From positions 1 through 64,000 of the forward strand of contig JAPPFL010000022.1 in the NCBI GenBank assembly GCA_028823855.1: DNA of 64,000 nucleotides. Reading direction: 5' to 3'. The position numbers and the translations under genes were made by a program. Under the pieces are notes generated by a model. That model ran no database searches and was not told where the DNA came from. It saw only the letters and a program-made list of their open reading frames with translations. How positions within the stretch are numbered: position 1 is the first letter of the stretch; the number at the start of each line of letters is the position of its first letter. This document shows positions 54,320-63,515 of this stretch, piece by piece. Origin of the DNA: Albidovulum sp. (GTDB taxonomy: Bacteria > Pseudomonadota > Alphaproteobacteria > Rhodobacterales > Rhodobacteraceae).

Positions 54320-55436
54320 GACGATGCCAGAAACTAGCGATGTTGTACCCGGAGTCGAGAGTCATCATCGGGTCCAAGGGCCACTGGACAGTGGCCGCAG
54401 GGGAGGATTGGTTTGAGGCCGAGGGTATCGCAAGCCACAGGATGAGGAGATGCCCATGGCGCAGCTTGTAAGGGATTTGCAACGGCACTCGGTGAAGTAT
54501 CTCTTCGTGTCGGCTGAGGAACGAGATGGTTGGGCGAACCTGTGTGAGTTCTTGGAGTGTGAGCGTCCGGTAGGCGCTTATCCTCCAATTGCGGACCAAC
54601 GGAGGCGGCGGCTCGACATGCGAGAAGACGGGGATGGTCGAGACCGTGTAAAATCCAAACGCCTGAAGTTCGATAGTGCACCTTGGACTATAGAGCGCTC
54701 GGGCGAATGGCAGGGCGTACCAACGGTGAGATCCGATGCTTGTTGCGGAGGCTCGCAGCAAGGCAAGGAAATATTGACCGAAGAGTGGGATTTTGGAAGC
54801 GAGCACTGGACGTGCCGCGATGACACATTCCCCAGTAATTTGGTATTGTTTCAGCCTCAGAATTTTCGAATTGAAGACGACATTTACGGAGTGCTGACTC
54901 TTCGTCGGAAAAACGCGCACGTAAGGAATTACACGTCAGCATCTATAAGCAGTCAGCAAAGATTCCTTTACGGAAAATTTGAAGCAAAGATTAAGCCAGC
55001 ACCGGTATCTGGTGTGATTACCGGCATGTTCCTGCACCGAAGCACTCCCCGACAAGAGATCGATGTTGAGTTTCTTGGAAGAGATTGCAAAATGATATTA
55101 ACAAATGTTTACTACAATCCTGGCGTTGACGGCTCAAAATTTGATTACGGGTAGAGAGGCGCGCCAATTTTGATCGAGCTAGATTTCGATGCATCTGAGG
55201 GCTACCACTTATATTCGATCGAATGGTATGAAAGTTGCATCCGCTGGTTTGTGGACGATCAGCTTGTTCACGAGCGAGCAAATTGGGAACCAACTCCTAT
55301 TCCACACCTTCCAATGCAGTTTAACATAAATCTTTGGGCTTCGCGCTCGCGGAGGCTGGGCGGTCGGGTTCGGGATAATCAACTTCCCACGGAGAGTCGA
55401 GTAAGGCGAGTTAAGTGGTATTCTGTGCCGTCGTAG
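54320..55436 (+). pseudogene. Sulfotransferase remnant fused to GH16 glycoside hydrolase
   Basis: Sulfotransferase-like pieces (LAMLYPESRVIIGSK; LVRDLQRHSVKYLFVSAEER, DGWANLCEFLECERPVGAYP) with a shift near 54460 are followed in frame by a GH16 domain. It has YGKFEAKIKPAPVSGVITGM, the catalytic QEIDVEFLGRD (ExDxE) and WYESCIRWFVDDQLVHERAN. TAG at 55152-55154 lies where Tyr would be expected, and the same frame goes on to 55436. This would be an enzyme for a sulfated polysaccharide. Now inactive. Confidence 0.65.
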
Positions 55437-56008
55437 TGGCGTGGCCGTGTGGAGAGGTATGGGGGTATCGGTCTGCGGTCCTATTGTCGGCGAAAAGCGC
55501 GGGAACGCCTGCTGAGGTGGCCTCGCCGATGCGCGCATTGAGATGGTGGATGGATTCGAGATGGCCGGATGCGCTCGTCTCGGACGGAAACAACCAGCTT
55601 CGCGCCTCCCCGACGAATTGCTCCCGCTGGGGCGTACGGTCGTTCGGGGCAGGCGCGGTTCGTCCGGCCGGGGCATCCTGTAGCTGCCGCTGGGGAAGTT
55701 GAAGGTCCAGATGGGGTTGGACGCGTCATGGTCGAGCTCGACGCGGAGCTACTTGATGAAGGTAGCCGCGGAAGGCCTCCTGGACTAATCCTTGTAGATT
55801 GTTGATCGGCGTAGCTGTCTGACGATGTTCGACTTGCTAAGCAATGATCCTTCTTCAACGTGGGGGACGACGATGCGCACCAACTCTGTACGGACTGATC
55901 GCATCAAATGATGCCACTTCTAGCGACAGTCCCCAAAACTGGTTGAAATTCATACTTGAAATTGGATATGGGCAATCATATGATCGGAAGAGGCGAGGGC
56001 TCCGGCCG
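55437..56008. other. No supported gene
   Basis: No ORF with family resemblance; the start of the next cassette lies near its right end (AGAGGCGAGG before 56009). Confidence 0.35.
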
Positions 56009-56368
56009 ATGGCGGCGGTGAGCGAATCGACGAGAGGTCATTTGGCTGCCCTCGCGCGAAGGAGCCGTGCTCGCGTGACGGCATTCAGCAGGGAGCGCCC
56101 GACGGACTGGCGTCCAGGACAGGTACGGAATCCAGACGGGGTGCTCGATACCCACTTCACAGATGCGGCGGCGTGGGAACTCATCGCGGCAAGGCTCGAA
56201 GAAGGGCATCCCATCGAGGAAGTGGAGCTGCACACACCAAGAGGGGCCACGGGATACGTGATGAAAATCGACCTCGAGCCAGGCCAGGCACAGCTGTACG
56301 TCAAGCTTCAGCTGGGATCGGGGAAGATCATCGGGCGTAGTTTTCACTATTCCGAACGGAATGATTGA
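56009..56368 (+). CDS. Putative MqsR-like toxin
   Basis: 119 residues from ATG 56009 (earlier starts to 55844 are less likely). WRPGQVRNPDGVLDTHFTDA, AAWELIAARLEEGHPIEEVE, LHTPRGATGYVMKIDLEPG and QLYVKLQLGSGKIIGRSFHY suggest a small alpha/beta fold such as the RelE/MqsR type, with a central sheet and a Lys/Arg-rich end. The next gene, 12 bases on, is an MqsA-like antitoxin, which is the main reason for this call. I do not recognise the sequence family directly. Confidence 0.45.
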   Translation: MAAVSESTRGHLAALARRSRARVTAFSRERPTDWRPGQVRNPDGVLDTHFTDAAAWELIAARLEEGHPIEEVELHTPRGATGYVMKIDLEPGQAQLYVKLQLGSGKIIGRSFHYSERND

Positions 56369-56380
56369 GGGAACCAGGAG

Positions 56381-56980
56381 ATGGATCCGAGAGGCTTGAA
56401 CACTCAGCAACAAGCTCATTCGCGGACTCGAATGCGGGTCGTGCAGTCGGCGCCGTCTTGTCCTGTGTGCGGTGGGGAAGGCATCAAGACCACGTGGAGT
56501 ATTCACGAATTTGACTACGGAAATGGAGAGCCCTCGGTCGAGTTGCAGGCACGAGTGCCAGTGCGTCAATGCGGCGCGTGCGAGTTCGAATACCTGGATG
56601 AGGAAGCGGAACGACTGAAGCACATTGCTGTTTGCGATCATTTTGGCGTACTGCCACCCGACGAAATTCGGAGAATTAGAGAGGATCATGGGATGACGCG
56701 GGCGGCCTTTGCTCATGCGAGCGGGCTTGGTGAAGCATCGCTGAATCGATGGGAAAACGGCCTTTCTATCCAGACACACGCTAACGACCGATACCTCCGT
56801 CTTCTTGCACATCCAGAGATCATGTCGCGGTTGCAGAAGTTTACGGCGGCGCGGCTTCCGGAAAATCGCGTGGCTGGCGTTGTAGCGGGTAGGTTCCGAG
56901 TTGTGGAAGTGACCGACGTCCTGCGGAAGGAACAGGCGGCGTTCCGCCTGTGTCGGGTTGCGTTACGGGCATGTACATAA
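56381..56980 (+). CDS. MqsA-family antitoxin (zinc finger plus XRE HTH)
   Basis: 199 residues. Two CxxC pairs (SCPVCGGEG near residues 27-30 and QCGACEFEYL near 63-66) form a zinc finger. The HTH follows in DEIRRIREDHGMTRAAFAHA and SGLGEASLNRWENGLSIQTH, the MqsA-type DNA-binding part; a C-terminal extension of about 50 residues is unusual. It probably neutralises the product of the preceding gene and represses the operon. Its last 10 bases overlap the ATPase start, so all three genes are translationally linked. Confidence 0.75.
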   Translation: MDPRGLNTQQQAHSRTRMRVVQSAPSCPVCGGEGIKTTWSIHEFDYGNGEPSVELQARVPVRQCGACEFEYLDEEAERLKHIAVCDHFGVLPPDEIRRIREDHGMTRAAFAHASGLGEASLNRWENGLSIQTHANDRYLRLLAHPEIMSRLQKFTAARLPENRVAGVVAGRFRVVEVTDVLRKEQAAFRLCRVALRACT

Positions 56981-58821
56981 CGACGTTCTACTCGTTCAAG
57001 GGCGGTGTCGGCCGCACGATGGCCTTGGTGAATACGGCTGTTACCCTCGCCCTTCGCGGGCGGCGCGTTCTTGTCGTGGACTTTGACGTTGAGGCACCGG
57101 GACTGGATACCTTTGACGTGCTGCGACCGCGAGAAGAAGTTCCTGGAATCATAAACTTTGTTGCCGAGTATTTGAATTCGGGAAAAGCGCCAGAGGTTGC
57201 CGACTACATTGGAGACTGTCCCAACATTGGACAAGAGGGCGGAAAATTGTGGATCATGCCCTCGGGAATAAGCGAGACCTACGCTGCAACATTGGGGCAA
57301 ATCGACTGGGTGGACTTGTACGAGCGGCGTGACGGGTATGTCCTATTCGAAGACCTCAGAAAGCAATGGTCGCACGCCCTTCAACCGGACTATGTTCTGA
57401 TAGACTCCCGCACCGGCCACACGGACTCGAGCGGAATTTGTACGCGACAGCTTCCCGATGCCGTAGTCATTCTATTTTTTCCGAATGAACAGAACCTTCG
57501 CGGTCTAACGCAGGTGGTTGATGACATTCGAGCAGAAGCGGACGAACCGAGAAGGAAGAATATTGCGCTACACTTCGTGATGTCCAACGTGCCAGATCTA
57601 GACGACGAAGATCTGATACTGAAGGACAAGATATCGGCGTTTCAGCAACAGCTGGGCTTCCAGCGTGATCCCATGGTCGTGCACCGCTACGACTCTCTCT
57701 CTCTCCTAAACCAAGTGGTATTTTCGAAAGATCGTCCCAGAAGCCGTCTAGCGCATGAGTACAGCGATATTGTTCGAGAAATATCAACCCGAAACTGGAA
57801 TGACCGGGACGGTGCACGTGAATACATCCAGAGGGCGGGAGACCGCAGACGATGGTTGGAGGACGACTCGATACTCACAAGAGACGATAGGCTCGCGAAG
57901 ATTGAACAGGCTCACCGGGATGACGGAGAAATCCTGTTTCGTCTAGCCGAGCTCAGAGAATCTGATCGCCAATCTGAAACTGCAGCACAGTTGATCAATC
58001 AAGCGATACACCATGGATACGATCGACCAGAGGCGTTTTTGAGACGTTCGCGATTTCGCGCGGACAACGGCGAACTGGATGGTGCAGTAGAGGACGCGTG
58101 GCGTGTATTGGCCTCAAGACATATTTCTCTTCCGATGGTGCGAGAGGCGGCCTGGATCCTTGCGCGGCTGGACAAGCGTGAACCACAAGGGTTCGTTGAA
58201 TCAAATGCGGTGGAGTCTCTAGACCTTAATGGAAAGTTCTGGCTTGCCGGCACGTTCAACCGATCTCGCGACGATTTGTTGATAGCTGTGGCATTGTGGG
58301 AACCGATCGTGGCATCGTCCAATCTTCGCTCCGATATGCGCTTGAGAAGCAGACTATGCCTTGGATTGTCATATATGGGTCTTGGTCGATGTGCGGAGGC
58401 CGCGAAACTCTTCTGTGAGCCCAATTGCGATGTCGCGGAGATGGAGATCATCGAGGCGTTCAACTATGGCATGGCTCGTTGGGGTATGGACGGAACTATC
58501 GATCGAGAGACATTTGAGCGAGTGGTGGAGATCGATCAATTGGAAGAAGAGAATGAAGAATCCGCAAACTATCTACAGTGCATGACAATTGCCTACTGGG
58601 CAACGGGAGAATCCGATAAGGCAGTAGACTGCGCAAATGGGGCGAAACGATTAATTGCCGCCGATCGCCGACGGTCGGAATTCAGCTGCTGGCGGTATCT
58701 GCAGGTCAGCGTCAGAACGTTCGAGAGGGACCTAGATGAGATTCGAGAGATGATTGAAAAAAATGAAATTCGGACTCCGCGGTTCGTGGTTGAGGCTAGT
58801 ACGGCTGCATTCGATTTCTGA
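56971..58821 (+). CDS. KGGVGR-variant ParA/MinD-like ATPase with helical repeat region
   Basis: 616 residues from ATG 56971. The deviant Walker A reads SFKGGVGRTMALVNTAVTLA, with Arg where ParA/MinD have the second Lys. Walker A' is VLVVDFDVEAPGLDTF and Walker B DYVLIDSRTGHTDSSG. From about residue 310 the rest is helical with TPR-like pattern (GEILFRLAELRESDRQSETA, LGLSYMGLGRCAEAAKLF). Such KGGVGR proteins are known from bacterial conflict systems with several effector types. Here it is coupled to an MqsRA-like pair by 10 overlapping bases, so a regulated three-gene unit is likely. Function is inferred. Confidence 0.82.
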   Translation: MYITTFYSFKGGVGRTMALVNTAVTLALRGRRVLVVDFDVEAPGLDTFDVLRPREEVPGIINFVAEYLNSGKAPEVADYIGDCPNIGQEGGKLWIMPSGISETYAATLGQIDWVDLYERRDGYVLFEDLRKQWSHALQPDYVLIDSRTGHTDSSGICTRQLPDAVVILFFPNEQNLRGLTQVVDDIRAEADEPRRKNIALHFVMSNVPDLDDEDLILKDKISAFQQQLGFQRDPMVVHRYDSLSLLNQVVFSKDRPRSRLAHEYSDIVREISTRNWNDRDGAREYIQRAGDRRRWLEDDSILTRDDRLAKIEQAHRDDGEILFRLAELRESDRQSETAAQLINQAIHHGYDRPEAFLRRSRFRADNGELDGAVEDAWRVLASRHISLPMVREAAWILARLDKREPQGFVESNAVESLDLNGKFWLAGTFNRSRDDLLIAVALWEPIVASSNLRSDMRLRSRLCLGLSYMGLGRCAEAAKLFCEPNCDVAEMEIIEAFNYGMARWGMDGTIDRETFERVVEIDQLEEENEESANYLQCMTIAYWATGESDKAVDCANGAKRLIAADRRRSEFSCWRYLQVSVRTFERDLDEIREMIEKNEIRTPRFVVEASTAAFDF

Positions 58822-58822
58822 A

Positions 58823-58978
58823 ATGAGATGTGTCAACAGATATTTGATCAGGGCGCAGTATTTGGAGATAAAGGGGGAATTACGTTTCGTGGTCCCATCT
58901 GATGACATGCGAGCACTGCTCACGCATCGAAGTTCCGTTGTGAAGCGTCCCAAGCACGCGCTGGCTGTGTTGCGTTGA
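58823..58978 (+). CDS. Small ORF after the ATPase gene
   Basis: 51 residues starting two bases after the ATPase stop codon (MRCVNRYLIRAQYLEIKGEL). Basic, no family known. Could be a fourth small gene, or chance. Confidence 0.25.
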   Translation: MRCVNRYLIRAQYLEIKGELRFVVPSDDMRALLTHRSSVVKRPKHALAVLR

Positions 58979-59141
58979 CCATGACCGTTTCATGGATTTG
59001 TAGGGCGTCGATCTCTGTTGCGGTTCCGGCACACCAATAATCGGTGCCGGATCCTATGAGAGCGCTAATGTGTGGTAAGGCACTAAAGGGGAGAGGCCTT
59101 CAATCGCATTCGCTCCTGGATCTTGTCGAGGAACAAGGCGT

Positions 59142-61443
59142 ATGATTACGCACCCCATCTCCGCCGCAGGGACTCTCGTCACCAACGGTTTCGAGGTCGT
59201 ATTGCCGGAATCCGTTGAAGTTCTGGTTCGCGACTTTCCTGACGGCGCGGAGGTCAAGGCGGAGCGCGAGCGCGTGGCCAGCCATTGGTTCGTTCACTGG
59301 TTCCAGGGCATGCTTTACTATTTCCGCCTGAAGGGCGGAGGCGTGAATGTGTCTGGCCGCACGGTCACCCTGCACACGCGCGAGCATCCTTGGCTACTGC
59401 GATCACGTTTGGAAGACAGCGTAGCTAAAGTCTTCCACGGGTACGTACCGCTAAGGCGGCGACCGTTCACCTTTCTGGCGCAAAAGCAGGACTTGGTGGC
59501 GACCGCCGCCGAAGATGCCGGAATCGACGCCTCTTTGCTCGATGGCATTCGTGTCAGGCCGCGCTATCGCATTCACCCCAAGATTTACGAACTGGCAGAT
59601 GGATGCGCCCGCGTAGGTATCTTTGTTACCATCAACATGCACTACGATATTGACACCGATCTGACCCGCTTGCAGGACGTCAATGTGGACCTCGGCGGAC
59701 TCCATCTCGTTCGACGCCAACCCGAACCGGAACAACGTCGTCATCTCGGTCAAATCGATCGGATCGATGGTGATATCGTGTTACTTTGCGAAGCTCGCGA
59801 CGACATCCACCTCGCCGTGAAGGATGTCAAGCTTGAAGGGTCGAAGGAGAATTTCGCGCGATGCCTCAAGGGGCTACTGTGCCAGCGCGCGATCGTTCGA
59901 TGCCGCGATGGAGCGGGCGCAAACGGCTTACCGGCTCGGTCCAGACTTCGACTCGAGGGTCGAAGAAGTAGGGCAATACATTGGACGTAATCCTATTCCG
60001 CTCGGGTTTGAATCGCATGCGCAAGTCGGTCGACGGATCACGATTGCGAACGATGAAAGCGCAAATTCTATCTATAGGGCACCACCGGTTGACTATGTGT
60101 ACGACCGTACGGGTTCGAACAGCGCCAAGTTTGCTTGGCGTGGGATACTCAACTACGGCCCGTACGACCGCGACAACTTCCCCACTCGCTCTCCCAGATT
60201 GTTGGTGGTCTTCCCCAAGGCCGTCGAACGTAGGGTCAACTCCTTCCTCGCCGGCTTCCGGGACGGAATGGGCAGGACCGGACCCGGATTCGAGCAAGGG
60301 TTCGTCCGGGTGTTCACCATTCGCACGATTGAGTTCGTCAACTGCCCGGTTGATCTCAGCGGGGTTGCCGATGATCAGGTGGAGCAGGTTTATCGCGACG
60401 CAATTACCCATAAACTGCAACATGATCACCGAATGGACGCTGCCATCGTGGTGCTTCAGGACCGCCACGCCTTTCTGCCGGGCCTTCGCAATCCGTACTT
60501 GAGAACCAAAGCACTGCTCATGACCATGGGGATCCCGGCCCAGGAGATTCGGGTCGATACCCTGAACAAGAATCGCTATGGCCTGTCATATACGTTGCAG
60601 AACTTTTCAGTAGCCCTCTACGCTAAGTTGAACGGCACACCCTGGACGGTCAATCAGGACCGACAGGTCGGTTATGAGCTGGTAGTTGGTATGGGCTTCG
60701 CTGAGCTTTCAGGCAGCCGCATCGAGGAGCGGCAACGTCATGTCGGCATTACCACCGTATTTAGCGGCGACGGCACCTATGTGCTCGGAAACGTATCTCG
60801 CGAATGTGCGTATGCCGAATTTCCGGAGGTGGTCAGGACTTCCATGCTGTCCATCCTCAGAGACGTCAAACAACGCAACAATTGGCAACCTGGTGATCGA
60901 ATTCGCGTCGTCTTCCATGCCCACCGCCCCCTGAAGCGCGTGGACATTTCTCGGATCGTGTTCCAGTGCACGCGGGAAGTCGGATCGGAACAACACGTCC
61001 AACTGGCGTTTGTTACCGTGACCCACGATCATCCCTTCACGCTTCTTGACCGAAACGCGCGCGGGGTTCCCGTCAAGAAGCAGGTTCGCAAGATGAAAGG
61101 GGTCTTTGCGACCGATCGCGGAACGATCGCGCAGATCGGCCGTTCCAGCCGACTCCTGGCGGTCAATTCCGGCAATCTGATCAAGCGGGCTAATGCGCCG
61201 CTGCCCAGGCCGCTTCTCATTCGCGTCGATCCCGCATCGACGTTCAGGGATGTGGACTATCTAACCGAACAGGTGCTGAAGTTTACCAGCTTGTCGTGGC
61301 GTTCCACCTTGCCCGTTCACACACCGGTTACAATTTTCTATTCCGAACGCATCGCGGAGCTACTGGGTCGTTTTCGCGACGTGCCACAGTGGTCAACAAC
61401 ACCGCTAGATGTGAAGCACCGCTACAGCCGATGGTTCTTGTGA
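59142..61443 (+). pseudogene. Long prokaryotic Argonaute, split by a frameshift
   Basis: The first frame (59142-59990) gives N-L1-PAZ-like sequence (VASHWFVHWFQGMLYYFRLK, YRIHPKIYELADGCARVGIF, VTINMHYDIDTDLTRLQD). The second (open from 59824, coherent from about 59890) gives MID and PIWI: PRLLVVFPKAVERRVNSFLA, GIPAQEIRVDTLNKNRYGLS, YTLQNFSVALYAKLNGTPWT. The change is near 59870-59890, in ARCLKGLL/SFDAAMERAQTAY. Joined, it is about 767 residues, the length of a long pAgo. In PIWI, VGMGFAE stands for IGIDxS and FHAHRPLK for HRDGR, so the catalytic DEDX residues appear lost, as in long-B Argonautes that only bind guides and targets. Confidence 0.78.
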
Positions 61444-62645
61444 CGCGCGTCATAGAGAGCCCTCTCGCCGAGATACAGGCCGCGGCGCGACGCGAGTTCG
61501 GCCAAGCCATCGACTGGCCGGACCTCGCCGGCGCGCTTGCCCTACGCATCTGCGAGCGCCACGGATTGGAGTATCCCGAGAGTTGGCTCGCCGACATCCA
61601 GCAATCGGAGAGGCCCGATTTCCGCCGCGCTCCCGTAATAGCGACTTATGGTTTGGTCCTGGAAAAGGTGTGCCCCGGTGTCCGCGATGCGTGGGTGGTC
61701 GCCATCGAGACTCTGCGCGGCCGGGCCGCGTTTCCGGGTGACCGGGGGTCGTTCGATTACAGTCCGCGAGAACTGGTGGGCGTCGCCTGTGGTCTCGCTT
61801 CCCTGGTTGCCGACCCCCACGGCCATGTTGAGTGGTTCGCGAACCTCCTTATCCGCGGCCTTGCGTCGGAGCACTTCCACAATCCGCAACTTCGAGTGGC
61901 CGCTATGATGGCGCTCAATCATGTCGATCCCGCGAAGGGACGATGTACCGGGGGGATGGTTCCGGACATCAAGACCCTCGGCATGCGCGAATTGTTATTG
62001 GTCGCCCGATTGAGTCTTGCGGTTGGCGGCGAAGACATTCTGCCCGGTGACGTACTCGAAGCTGCATTTGAAACGAGACTTGCGGATGACCGGGTGAGAG
62101 TAACCGACGTCAGCGAAGCAGCGGCGTTCTTGTATCTATGCAGACGCATCCTCGACAAGCTGCCGTTTCGGAATGCATCGGCTAGTTCGCTCGACACCGT
62201 GCTGGTGCTCTGTCGCCGATTTCATCTATTTGCGATTCAGTTGGGACGCCGACACGCCGGGCGCGACGCGGTGTCGATACAAGACGAGTACGACGTGCAG
62301 GATCTGTTCCACGCTATCCTTCTCCTGCATTTCGACGATGTGCGGGCCGAGGAAGTGACGCCTTCATACGCGGAGCACTCATCGAGGGTGGACTTCTACC
62401 TGCCCGACGCACGTTTGGTGGTAGAGGTGAAGATGACGCGCCAGTCTTTGCGGCAGCGCCAAGTTGCCGATGAGCTCATCGAGGATGCGGCGCGCTATGC
62501 AGCCATGGAGCGTGTGGACACATTGGTGTGCCTCGTATACGACCCAAGCAATCTTTGCCCTAATCCAACAACCCTCGAACACGATGTCGCGGAATCGGGT
62601 AGAAAGCTCGCGGTGCATGCCGTCGTTTGCCCTCGAGGTGTGTAA
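61431..62645 (+). CDS. Argonaute-associated PD-(D/E)XK nuclease
   Basis: 404 residues from ATG 61431, overlapping the Argonaute stop by 13 bases. The N-terminal 280 residues are helical and unknown (LALRICERHGLEYPESWLAD, LASEHFHNPQLRVAAMMALN). The C-terminus has a restriction-nuclease core: HSSRVDFYLPDARLVVEVKM, with Asp in VDFYLPD and Glu-Val-Lys, then DELIEDAARYAAMERVDTLV. Long-B Argonautes with such nucleases act by guide-directed activation of the nuclease and cell suicide; by analogy this gene would be the effector. It is intact although its Argonaute is shifted. Confidence 0.78.
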   Translation: MVLVTRVIESPLAEIQAAARREFGQAIDWPDLAGALALRICERHGLEYPESWLADIQQSERPDFRRAPVIATYGLVLEKVCPGVRDAWVVAIETLRGRAAFPGDRGSFDYSPRELVGVACGLASLVADPHGHVEWFANLLIRGLASEHFHNPQLRVAAMMALNHVDPAKGRCTGGMVPDIKTLGMRELLLVARLSLAVGGEDILPGDVLEAAFETRLADDRVRVTDVSEAAAFLYLCRRILDKLPFRNASASSLDTVLVLCRRFHLFAIQLGRRHAGRDAVSIQDEYDVQDLFHAILLLHFDDVRAEEVTPSYAEHSSRVDFYLPDARLVVEVKMTRQSLRQRQVADELIEDAARYAAMERVDTLVCLVYDPSNLCPNPTTLEHDVAESGRKLAVHAVVCPRGV

Positions 62646-62703
62646 CGGCCAGAGCGTTGACGGATATCCTGGCCTACCGTGGGTGATCGTGTGTCGTCCG
62701 GTT

Positions 62704-63258
62704 TCACCGTTTGATCTCTCGCAACAATAGAGGATCAACGTAAGCGGCTTCTCGCCTGTTCCGTTTGTTGACCCGTCTCGGTAGTCTTTTCTGACGCCCC
62801 GCTGCGTGGCAAGGCATAGTGTCGGGTGGACTCTTCGGTCGCGGGAATTGACGACAGATTCCCACCGATGCTCCGGTGATTCGCGCCGCGGCGTTCTGGA
62901 TTGAATCTCGGGCCAGGTGAGTGTACCGCGCGGTCGTCTGAACCTGGGTATGGCCGAGCAGCTTCCCGATCATCGTGAGGCTCTCGCCCAGGGCCAGTGC
63001 CCTGGAAGCATACGAATGCCTGAGGTCATGAATTCACACGTCCTCCAGATCGGCGCGCTCGCGGATGCGTCGCCGGGGGCGATGCAGAACTGTGAGATGG
63101 GTGCCCGGCTTCTTCCATGAAATGACCCAAGGATTGCCGTCCTCGCGGGGCAGGTCCGCCAGGACGGCGCGGGCCTCGGGCCCGAGCGGGGCCACTCGGC
63201 TGCCAGTCTTCGTGTTCGGCAACTCGATGCAGTCGTCCTTGACGTTGTTAACGGTCAC
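62704..63258 (-). pseudogene. Tyrosine recombinase, C-terminal part with an in-frame stop
   Basis: DDCIELPNTKTGSRVAPLGP, EARAVLADLPREDGNPWVIS, RERADLEDV, TGA, IHDLRHSYASRALALGESLT, MIGKLLGHTQVQTTARYTHL. The HDLRHSYAS and LGHTQVQTTARYTHL blocks carry the catalytic Arg, His and Tyr of integrases. TGA between Val and Ile is most simply CGA (Arg) changed by one transition. The N-terminal half is missing. After ARITGAS the frame decays to 62704. It probably once mobilised the neighbouring island. Confidence 0.78.
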
Positions 63259-63515
63259 TTAAAAGCGCGGCGTTTTGATCATTTGGGCGCGTTTTTCTTG
63301 GCCCGGCCCGGGAATTCGGCGCTGCTGATCCGGCTCCCGGTTGGCGAAGGCGGAGCCCGGATTCCGGCTCCGGCGCGTCCGGGCATCCCTTCCGCGCGGG
63401 GTTTCGGCGATTTTCGGTCGTTCGCGTCCGCTTCAGCTGCGCCGCCGCCCGGCCGCGGCTTTCAGGATGTCGTTCCAGTCCGTTGCGCCCGGGGGCCGGA
63501 CGCGGACAACCCTGG
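63259..63515. other. No supported gene
   Basis: GC-rich spacer between the integrase remnant and the IS1634-like repeat. No convincing ORF; no att-like duplication was recognised. Confidence 0.3.

Noticed and set aside
54084-54920. Minus-strand ORF of 278 codons
   Set aside because: Antisense to the sulfotransferase/GH16 remnant and only partly overlapping the IS1634 remnant; no coherent product.
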